Assembly (NCBI GenBank): GCA_016872215.1
Contig: VHAX01000015.1
Span: forward strand, 1 to 48,484
From: Sphingomonadales bacterium
Lineage (GTDB): Bacteria; Bacteroidota; Bacteroidia; UBA7662
Reading direction: 5' to 3'
DNA: 48,484 bases
Below are positions 42,777 to 48,484 of this stretch, one piece after another. The position numbers and the translations under genes are program-made. The stretch's first letter is position 1. Every line of letters begins with the position of its first letter. Under the pieces are notes generated by a model. It ran no database searches, was not told where the DNA came from, and worked only from the letters and a program-made list of their open reading frames with translations.

Positions 42777-42940
42777 ATGTGCATACAATTTGCATACAGA
42801 AGGCGTCAAAACCTCAATCGCCTTAATTTGGGCGAAGAGGAGTGATGGCTCGGATGCCACTCGTCCTTTGGCTTTAGCTGGCTCGAAGGAACCCCCACCC
42901 ACTCCCACCGCACAAACGCGAAAAAGTCAAAATTCAAGGT

Positions 42941-43612
42941 TCAATCCCTGACGCTGCGAACCGAAAAATCATAACGGTGGGAGTTGAAGTAGCGGTACAC
43001 ATTCGCAGGGTCGTTGCTCAAGGTGCGGTTCCAGGCAGTGCCCGACCCAGCATCCGAAGAACTCCACCAGTACCCGTTGCTGCCCAAATCGTTGAACCCG
43101 CCACCAGAGTAGCGGTGCCACCAGGCAGACCCGTGAAGCCGCTCGAGTTCGTGGCTCCTGTGTTCGGGGAAGTCCAGCCTCCCGAAGTGGGTTGCGTGGC
43201 TGTGCTCTTCATCTTGCCCCCTGCTACACTACTAGACCAAACAATTCCCACAAACCGTGTCAGCATTCGGGTCATGATACTTAACTAATCTATTCCACTC
43301 CGCATCTGATGGTACATGCCAGCCCGTAGGACATAGTCCCCTTGAATCAGTTGCCGAATACCAATTGTAGAGCTTGCCGTAGAGAGCGTCGTTTGCTGCA
43401 TCGTTGTTGTAAATGGCATACGCCCCTGATGTGGCGGAACCCCATTGTGCATCTGATAGTCCCGTGGGAATATTGTTGCCATTCCTATAATTAGTCACCT
43501 TTAAGTTACTCTGGGTCCAACACTGTGTGGCAATCTTTACTGTGTTGTAGCTGTTGCCGTCCACATCCATTATTGTTTTTCCGCAACTCATTATGGTTAG
43601 CTCCGCGTACAA
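42941..43612 (-). pseudogene. Degraded FISUMP-domain protein gene
   Basis: A FISUMP (Fibrobacter succinogenes major paralogous domain) protein, normally a secreted or surface lipoprotein of unknown role, is present in broken form. The first part (43232-43612) reads DVDGNSYNTVKIATQCWTQSN, LYNWYSATDSRGLCPTGWHV and PSDAEWNRLV, then hits a TAG. The next part (ending near 43140) continues in another frame with SSSVAGGKMKST and GATNSSGFTGLPGG. A third part in a further frame gives FNDLGSNGYWWSSSDAGS, NVYRYFNSHRYDFSVRSVRD and a stop at 42941. At least two frameshifts are needed. The N-terminus has no signal peptide and seems lost. It lies head-to-head with another gene fragment. Confidence 0.8.
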
Positions 43613-43639
43613 ATCACACTCGAACTACCCCACATCCTT

Positions 43640-44011
43640 GAGCGTCCCCCAACCTATTGCTTTGCAACACCTACCCTTTCAATTTCCGGCGCGCATCGCA
43701 CGCTTTATGGGAGAACGCGCGGGAATCATACCCGACAAGCGCTGGGTGGAGATGCGACAGAAGGACTTGAACCGATTGGCAGCGCTGCTGTCAGACGACA
43801 CCTACGAGGCCAAAGGCAAGACCACCTTCAAAGAGGAATTTGTGACGGCAGGAGGGGGGTACATCTTGGCAACGTGGATCTCACCGATATGCAAAGCAAG
43901 TGTCTGGCAGGACTTTACTTTGCAGGTGAGGTACTCGACATCGACGGGGTGACCGGGGGCTTTAACTTTCAGTCGGCCTGGAGCACCGGATGGATCGCCG
44001 CGCAGGGGATG
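43640..44011 (+). pseudogene. C-terminal fragment of an HI0933/YhiN-family flavoprotein gene
   Basis: This piece matches only the last third of HI0933-type NAD(P)/FAD-dependent oxidoreductases. Visible are [35 protein letters not shown] and then, in another frame, [20 protein letters not shown] and [16 protein letters not shown]. The frame changes at a run of six G near 43857-43862. The FAD-binding N-terminal two-thirds is absent and no stop follows the conserved end before the next gene. It is therefore a truncated, frameshifted remnant, likely left by a deletion or insertion event beside the tRNA. Confidence 0.82.
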
Positions 44012-44029
44012 TCATCATTTCCCCAATCT

Positions 44030-44863
44030 TCAAATTTTGACCCAGCGGCGGCGGAGCACGCAGTCGGGGAGGTTGACTTCCAGCATATAGGTGCCTGGCG
44101 ACAAATGTCGGACATCGATGCCCTCATCACCTGGGCTCATCAGTCCACCGCCCACGCTACGCCCGCCTGAGTCCAGAATGCGCCACAGGCCAGAGCGTTC
44201 GAAGTAATGGCCGAGGTCGACCCGCAACACATCTCTACACGGATTAGGGTATACCTTTATGTCATCGGCATGCCCCTCCGCCGCGATACCCGTACCCTGT
44301 CCGCACTGAATAAAGGTGTAGCTGAGGATGCCCAAAAGCGTTTGCAGGAAATTGGGGCAAATCTCCGGGGCACCGGAAACGCAGTAATCTCCTGTACTAG
44401 TCACCAACAACGTATCGTCGTTCGCCCCCGGAATGGGCTGTCCGTTGAGCGTCCACTGTATGGAGGTGGTGTATGGGGGGCGCAGGATCAGGATCAGCGT
44501 ATCGCGCCCCAGACAAAGTGTGTCGCGCAGACCGATTGTCTGCACAACGGGCATTAAAAACAACCAGCCGTCGACCAGCACCGGGGGCGAGAGTTCATCG
44601 CAGCCGTTGAGCCGGGCGCGGACGGTGAACTGGCTCCCGGCATCGACCGGACCCACCACCCGATACCGCAGGGTATCGCCCGGCAGGAGCTGCCCATCGC
44701 GAAACCACTGGTAGGCATCATAGACCTGCGTCCACAGGGTATCGCTGGAGGCGGGACACAGCACCAAATTGGCAGGGGTGATCGTGGGGTTATGTGGACA
44801 TTGGGCGCATACAGCCGACATGGGTCCCAAGAAGGTAAATAAAATCAATACGATTCTTTTCAT
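44030..44863 (-). CDS. Secreted protein with T9SS type A sorting domain
   Basis: This exported protein of 277 residues begins with a signal peptide ([20 protein letters not shown]). Two Ig-like segments follow, of the kind often seen in Bacteroidota surface proteins ([19 protein letters not shown] and [20 protein letters not shown]), with several Cys that could pair. The C-terminal ~75 residues fit a type IX sorting domain: [44 protein letters not shown] and a final basic RRRWVKI. It should cross the outer membrane through the T9SS and be attached or released. ATG 44863 is chosen for the signal peptide; the frame is open to 44896. Role unknown; adhesion or matrix building are possible. Confidence 0.85.
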   Translation of the reverse strand: MKRIVLILFTFLGPMSAVCAQCPHNPTITPANLVLCPASSDTLWTQVYDAYQWFRDGQLLPGDTLRYRVVGPVDAGSQFTVRARLNGCDELSPPVLVDGWLFLMPVVQTIGLRDTLCLGRDTLILILRPPYTTSIQWTLNGQPIPGANDDTLLVTSTGDYCVSGAPEICPNFLQTLLGILSYTFIQCGQGTGIAAEGHADDIKVYPNPCRDVLRVDLGHYFERSGLWRILDSGGRSVGGGLMSPGDEGIDVRHLSPGTYMLEVNLPDCVLRRRWVKI

Positions 44864-44901
44864 TTGAAGGGTGATTTGAATTCTGAGGACAATCATAATC
44901 T

Positions 44902-44909
44902 CAAAAATA
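44902..44909 (-). promoter_or_regulatory. Candidate -7 box (TATTTTTG), leftward T9SS gene
   Basis: TATTTTTG on the minus strand lies 39 nt before the ATG at 44863, in the 120-bp divergent gap. No good -33 element is visible. Confidence 0.4.
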
Positions 44910-44950
44910 CCAAGATCGGTTTTTTAATTTTTATTTAACGGGCCTGCGTT

Positions 44951-44958
44951 TATTTTTG
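44951..44958 (+). promoter_or_regulatory. Candidate -7 box (TATTTTTG), rightward T9SS gene
   Basis: TATTTTTG on the plus strand lies 25 nt before the ATG at 44984, a short leader like others in this window. The region before it is T-rich and has no exact TTTG at the expected distance. Confidence 0.45.
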
Positions 44959-44983
44959 TAAAGGTTTTATTAATCCGTTTCCT

Positions 44984-47431
44984 ATGTACTACCCATCTCT
45001 TTCCCCACGTACGTCAGTCAACCGAGCCCTCGCTCTGTTGTTTTTTACCCTGTTTGGCCTAACGGCATCGGCTCAAAACATCGTGGTGCGTGGACAAGTG
45101 CTCTTCAACCAGCTGCCGACCGCGGGTATTCCGGTTGTGGTGGTCATCACAGGTGGGGTTACGGCAACCACCATCACCGACTCCATGGGCAACTATTCCA
45201 TGTCGGTTGCAAGACCCGTCATTTCTCAGGGAACCGTCAGCGCCACTGCTACTTGTCCGACCGGCGCTCCGGTAACCACGTCTGTCCCTTTCAACCCGGT
45301 GAGCCAGATTTACACCTTAAATATCGGATGCGGCACGGGTGGTAGTATGCAGTCCATTGTTTTGTACGGGAGTTTGCTCGACACCAACGGCACCAATGTA
45401 GCAGGTCTGACTGTGCAGTTTTTCCTGGGCGGGCCGTCAAACCTGTTGTTGGGCAGCACCACTACCCTGAACGGGGGATGGTTTGCAGACACCCTTATGG
45501 TGCCCACCGTGGCCGGGGGCGCAAGCATTGTAGCCAGCGGCCCTTGTCTGTTGGCTGGAGGAGTTGCCCGTGATACGATGCCCTACACCTCTTCGACCAC
45601 TTCGCTTCAATTCGCACTACAGTGCACCCCACCCAACAGCGGTGGCGGCGGATCAGTCCAGGTACTCAACGTTACGGGGACTTTAATCGGCCCGGCTGGA
45701 GCGGGATTATCCGGACAAGCCGTACTGTTTCAGAATGCTCTAAATGGCTCCTTCGTGGGTAGTACGGTGACCCAGACGGGTGGCTTTTTCGCAGATACGC
45801 TCACACTTCCCCTGAACCCAGCCGGGATGGGCATGCTCATCGCCATCGCCCAATGCGGCAACGGCATGGTGACGCGCGATACGGTTAGCTTTTCCGCTAC
45901 GGCGACTTCGGTCAACTTTCAATTGAACTGCTCCAACACTGGGGGAGGAACCCGAACCGTGACGGTTTCCGGTGTTGTGAGCAGCAATGTGGGCGTACCG
46001 ATGAGTAATATTCTTGTGCAGGTAGTGCTTGGCAGTGGCGCGGCACTAACCGACTTCACAGATAGTAGTGGCTTTTATTCGGTGACGGGCACATTCATAT
46101 CCCCCAATGCCGCGATTGTTGTCACGGCCCAATGTCCATCAGGTCCCATAGTAGGCAACGCCACTTTTTCGCACAATGTGCAGCAGTACGTGGTGAATCT
46201 GACCTGCGGTACGGGTGGGGGTGGGGGAACGCCACAGGTCTATAACCTACAGGGAACTCTGACCGATACCAACGGAAATGGTCTAGCTGGCGTTCAGGTT
46301 CGGATTTTCCGTCCCGGACAAACACTGCCGCTGAGAACGCTTACTACCGGAGCTGGTGGATTTTTCAGCGACACCCTCAGTCTCACCCCCTCTTCAACGC
46401 TCACTTATCTGGTGGCCTCTGCATCCTGTAGTAACGGCACCGCAGCGCGCGATACGGCTAGTCTATTGCCAACAACCCAGACCATTGTATTCCAGTTGTC
46501 GTGCGGGGGCAGCAGTGGCGCCCGTCTCAATGGTATGGTCATGGGATATCAATCACGCGGAGGAGGCATCCCCGATACGCTGGAGGTCATCATCATTCAG
46601 GTCACTTTACCGGGCACTCCACAGACGATTTGGATGCCCATCGACACCCTCGTGGTTGAGGATAGTTCAGGTTACGCGCCATTCCAAACTACGGTGGTGC
46701 CCGGCACGTATAGTGCTTTGGCGATTTTGCGTACGGGAAATGCTGCTCTCTATTTGCCCACCTACTACGGCGATACCACAACCTGGTCGCAGGCCTCAAC
46801 TCTAACGGTGGCAAACATGAATTCTTTCATGGTCATCGACCTCATGGAGACGCTTAGTCCCGGCACGGGCACCGGTGGCATCGGTGGCGGCGTGGGCGGC
46901 ACCCTCCCCCGTTTGGCTAGTCCACTCACCGGCGTCTGGGTTCAGCTGTTGAATGCACAACAAGACCGGGTGTATCGTTCGGTTTCGACCAATGCCCAAG
47001 GTGCTTATTCCTTCAATAACCTCCCATACGGCACCTATTACATCCGTTGCGAGTACCCGGGTGAGCATTCAGATCGTATTCGGGTCGACCTCACGGCTAC
47101 AAGCCCCGTTCAACTCAACCATTCGTTTACTTCTGGTCCGAGCGGCTTCAGCATCGCCACGGGAATTGGCGTCCCGTCAGACCTGCCACGCTTGCATGTT
47201 TATCCCAACCCGGTTACGGAGGGTCGCCTCCGGGTGGCTTGTGCTTCGGGTGATTGTGCTGCCCGATGGATGATTCGGGATTTGAGCGGAAGGGCCGTTT
47301 TGTCGTCTGTTTCTTCTGAAGTCTCTGAATCGACCATAGATCTGGATGTGCGTGTACTCGCACCTGGCATGTACACCCTGGAATGGTTGTCGACCTCCAG
47401 CCTCCATCTGGGTCGATTTATCGTACGTTGA
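44984..47431 (+). CDS. Large modular surface protein, five Ig-like modules plus T9SS sorting domain
   Basis: This 815-residue exported protein has a signal peptide (NRALALLFFTLFGLTASAQ). Five beta-rich modules of about 90 residues follow, in an A-B-B-A-B order: A at 32-116 and 326-408, B at 122-214, 225-316 and 418-507. All are separated by Gly-rich linkers. A modules have TDS-x-G-x-YS; B modules have GG-(W/F)-F-(A/S)-DTL and a late RDT. Each module has one Cys in a central TA-x-C/AS-x-C strand and one near its end (LNIGC, FALQC, FQLNC, VNLTC, FQLSC). A unique region (510-640), a carboxypeptidase-regulatory-like domain (646-715), and a T9SS sorting domain (735-815; LHVYPNPVTEGRLRV, MYTLEWL) complete it. 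It is probably a cell-surface stalk or adhesin; no catalytic motif is visible. Confidence 0.85.
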   Translation: MYYPSLSPRTSVNRALALLFFTLFGLTASAQNIVVRGQVLFNQLPTAGIPVVVVITGGVTATTITDSMGNYSMSVARPVISQGTVSATATCPTGAPVTTSVPFNPVSQIYTLNIGCGTGGSMQSIVLYGSLLDTNGTNVAGLTVQFFLGGPSNLLLGSTTTLNGGWFADTLMVPTVAGGASIVASGPCLLAGGVARDTMPYTSSTTSLQFALQCTPPNSGGGGSVQVLNVTGTLIGPAGAGLSGQAVLFQNALNGSFVGSTVTQTGGFFADTLTLPLNPAGMGMLIAIAQCGNGMVTRDTVSFSATATSVNFQLNCSNTGGGTRTVTVSGVVSSNVGVPMSNILVQVVLGSGAALTDFTDSSGFYSVTGTFISPNAAIVVTAQCPSGPIVGNATFSHNVQQYVVNLTCGTGGGGGTPQVYNLQGTLTDTNGNGLAGVQVRIFRPGQTLPLRTLTTGAGGFFSDTLSLTPSSTLTYLVASASCSNGTAARDTASLLPTTQTIVFQLSCGGSSGARLNGMVMGYQSRGGGIPDTLEVIIIQVTLPGTPQTIWMPIDTLVVEDSSGYAPFQTTVVPGTYSALAILRTGNAALYLPTYYGDTTTWSQASTLTVANMNSFMVIDLMETLSPGTGTGGIGGGVGGTLPRLASPLTGVWVQLLNAQQDRVYRSVSTNAQGAYSFNNLPYGTYYIRCEYPGEHSDRIRVDLTATSPVQLNHSFTSGPSGFSIATGIGVPSDLPRLHVYPNPVTEGRLRVACASGDCAARWMIRDLSGRAVLSSVSSEVSESTIDLDVRVLAPGMYTLEWLSTSSLHLGRFIVR

Positions 47432-47455
47432 TGCCGTTCGGGAATTGCCGTTAAC

Positions 47456-47704
47456 CTATTTGCACCGGCATTCCTCGCAGGCTTCGCGGGTTTCAAAGCC
47501 CCTGAATGAGCAGCCGTTGTAGCTGATTTGTACACATCGGTTGCTCTCTTTTTGGTAGAACCACCGCTGAAAGGCGGCCTGACATAATTCACCCACCGGA
47601 GGTTGGTCGCTACATGCTGGCAGTATAGGGTCTGGACAATCGCGGCGGCAGGCCGTGGCGATCACCAGGCAGCTGAGCAGTAGTGCGGGTATGGTGTATT
47701 GCAT
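47456..47704 (-). CDS. Small Kunitz/BPTI-type lipoprotein
   Basis: This 82-residue lipoprotein has a signal peptide ending in a lipobox (VIATAC, Cys19). The rest follows the Kunitz protease-inhibitor pattern. Compared with bovine BPTI, the segment QPPVGELCQAAFQRWFY lines up with the reactive loop and the RYFY strand; C-x15-C-x7-C spacing is exact, and NGCSFRGFETREACEEC fits the end of the fold with about two residues missing. The P1 position (after the second Kunitz Cys) is Gln rather than Lys or Arg. It may inhibit serine proteases at the cell surface, or use the fold for another purpose. Its start is 23 bp from the divergent tag gene, and an extracellular subtilase is encoded about 10 kb away. 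The fold call is confident by pattern; function is inference. Confidence 0.8.
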   Translation of the reverse strand: MQYTIPALLLSCLVIATACRRDCPDPILPACSDQPPVGELCQAAFQRWFYQKESNRCVQISYNGCSFRGFETREACEECRCK

Positions 47705-47708
47705 GTAT

Positions 47709-47716
47709 CAAAAATA
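47709..47716 (-). promoter_or_regulatory. Candidate -7 box (TATTTTTG) for the Kunitz lipoprotein gene
   Basis: TATTTTTG on the minus strand ends only 4 nt before the ATG at 47704, so a transcript starting about 7 nt downstream would be essentially leaderless. No -33 TTTG is seen, so the call is tentative. Confidence 0.35.
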
Positions 47717-47727
47717 AATAAATCGGA

Positions 47728-48309
47728 ATGAACCTGAACCTAATAACCGACAACGAGCGCTGCGGTTGGTGTTTGGTTGATGATCTATACCGTCAGTACC
47801 ACGACCACGAATGGGGCCGCCCCTCATTCGACGATGATCATTTGTTTGAACATCTGATTTTGGAAACCTTTCAGGCCGGACTGAGCTGGCATATTATTTT
47901 GAAAAAACGACAGCACTTCAGTGATGCGTTCCATGGTTTCGATGCCCGGGCAATGTCGCAAATGGATGAGGTCCAAATCGAGCGTCTCCTTCAAAACCCC
48001 GGAATCGTACGAAACCGGCAAAAAATTGTGGCGGCTATCGAAAACGCGCGCGTCTATTTAAAAGAATTCCCCCAGAAGGGCGACTTCGTTCGCTTTATGT
48101 GGGGTTTTGTTGGGGGAACGCCCGTTATGAACCACCCGAAACAATTGAGCGATCTACCAGCCCGGTCAACCGATTCGGACGCCATGAGTAAGACCCTCAA
48201 AAAACTGGGCTTTCGCTTTGTGGGGAGCACCACCTGCTATGCCTATATGCAGGCCCTGGGCATGGTGAATGACCACCTGGAGCACTGTCGATTTAAACAC
48301 GCAGAATGA
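47728..48309 (+). CDS. tag: DNA-3-methyladenine glycosylase I
   Basis: Tag excises 3-methyladenine from alkylated DNA in base-excision repair. The 193-residue protein closely follows E. coli Tag: RCGWCLVDDLYRQYHDHEWG, LFEHLILETFQAGLSWHIIL with the catalytic-site Glu46 and base-stacking Trp, NPGIVRNRQKIVAAIENA, FVRFMWGFVGG, ALSK-like MSKTLKKLGFRFVGSTTCYAYMQA and NDHLEHC. The zinc ligands are kept: Cys12, His25 and the C-terminal His and Cys in NDHLEHC. ATG 47728 is the start. It is divergent from the Kunitz gene and upstream of ppsA. Confidence 0.96.
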   Translation: MNLNLITDNERCGWCLVDDLYRQYHDHEWGRPSFDDDHLFEHLILETFQAGLSWHIILKKRQHFSDAFHGFDARAMSQMDEVQIERLLQNPGIVRNRQKIVAAIENARVYLKEFPQKGDFVRFMWGFVGGTPVMNHPKQLSDLPARSTDSDAMSKTLKKLGFRFVGSTTCYAYMQALGMVNDHLEHCRFKHAE

Positions 48310-48324
48310 GGATATATTATTCTT

Positions 48325-48332
48325 TATATTTG
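48325..48332 (+). promoter_or_regulatory. Candidate -7 box (TATATTTG) for ppsA
   Basis: TATATTTG fits TAnnTTTG. A start about 7 nt downstream would place two inverted repeats inside the leader (see next entry). No -33 TTTG at the usual distance. Confidence 0.45.
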
Positions 48333-48368
48333 GCGAATATTCGCTATTAAAAATTATGCGATAATTTT
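48333..48368 (+). promoter_or_regulatory. Two adjacent inverted repeats in the ppsA leader
   Basis: A perfect 12-bp palindrome, GCGAATATTCGC (48333-48344), is followed by a perfect hairpin-forming repeat AAAATTAT-GCG-ATAATTTT (48350-48368). They start right after the -7 box and end 26 nt before the ppsA start. Placement suggests operator sites or RNA structures controlling ppsA. Confidence 0.5.
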
Positions 48369-48394
48369 CACACCGCATAAAACGCCCCGATCTT

Positions 48395-48484
48395 TTGGAA
48401 TATATTATACCGCTCCGCGACATCGCCCTGGCCGATTTGACCCGTGTGGGCGGCAAAAATGCCTCTTTGGGGGAAATGATCCAA
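48395..48484 (+). CDS. ppsA: Phosphoenolpyruvate synthase, N-terminal fragment
   Basis: Only the first 30 codons are in the window. From a TTG at 48395 the frame reads MEYIIPLRDIALADLTRVGG and then KNASLGEMIQ, matching the conserved N-terminus of PEP synthase (the VGGKNASLGEM motif of the nucleotide-binding domain). PEP synthase makes phosphoenolpyruvate from pyruvate and ATP for gluconeogenesis. No ATG is available after the upstream TAA at 48362, so TTG is the likely start. Pyruvate phosphate dikinase shares a similar N-terminus but usually begins differently. Confidence 0.85.
   Translation, partial: MEYIIPLRDIALADLTRVGGKNASLGEMIQ

Noticed and set aside
43232-44170. Three separate small genes in the tRNA-flanking region
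   Set aside because: Their translations join into parts of two known families (FISUMP and HI0933) once frameshifts are allowed, so they are treated as pseudogenes.

Overview
The window reads as a chromosomal segment of a member of the Bacteroidota (Bacteroidetes). The evidence is two proteins with type IX secretion (T9SS) C-terminal sorting domains, several TAnnTTTG-type -7 promoter boxes, Bacteroidota-style lipoprotein signals, Bacteroidota-type cohesin- and dockerin-like modules, and classical menaquinone genes. G+C content looks to be around half, which is high for the phylum. I cannot fix the genus; it does not look like Bacteroides itself.

Layout. (1) Positions 1-15610, all on the minus strand: a Wzx/Wzy-type exopolysaccharide locus. 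In transcription order it runs outer-membrane export protein (Wza-like, SLBB), chain-length protein (Wzz-like), GT26, flippase, GT2, polymerase/ligase, GT2, a GH10-like lipoprotein, an initiating sugar transferase, dTDP-4-dehydrorhamnose reductase, a WecA-type transferase, a G+C-poor glycosyltransferase, and a nucleotide-sugar epimerase cut by the window edge. (2) Positions 16089-24304, plus strand: kbl, a TlpA-like lipoprotein, mfd, a universal stress protein gene broken by two in-frame stops, and an intact universal stress protein gene. (3) Positions 24312-35203, minus strand: tRNA-Val(GAC), then menI-like, menF, menD, menB, two M16 peptidases (one active, one lacking the metal site), scpA, a bile-acid/sodium-symporter-family protein and an RsmI-like methyltransferase. 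(4) Positions 35320-42537, minus strand: three tightly spaced secreted-protein genes, namely a three-cohesin scaffold-like protein, a GH13 alpha-amylase and an S8 subtilase. All three end in the same dockerin-like module. (5) Positions 42655-44011: tRNA-Val(TAC), its terminator, and two decayed gene fragments (FISUMP and HI0933-type flavoprotein). (6) Positions 44030-48484: two divergent T9SS-sorted proteins, a Kunitz/BPTI-type lipoprotein, tag, and the start of ppsA.

The strongest candidate for a little-described system is region 4. It is a compact operon encoding a cohesin-bearing surface scaffold together with a starch-degrading enzyme and a protease that carry dockerin-like tails. This is a possible cellulosome-like complex aimed at starch and protein in Bacteroidota. 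A second theme is unusual in-frame repeat or low-complexity inserts in otherwise conserved enzymes. MenD is about 280 residues too long and carries two minisatellite-like repeats; Mfd has a Gly/Ser-rich linker; MenF has a polar insert; the epimerase has a three-copy pentapeptide. Short non-coding arrays also occur, with an 18-bp period before mfd and a 112-bp period near position 600.

Functions were assigned by eye from motifs and gene order; no database search was run.
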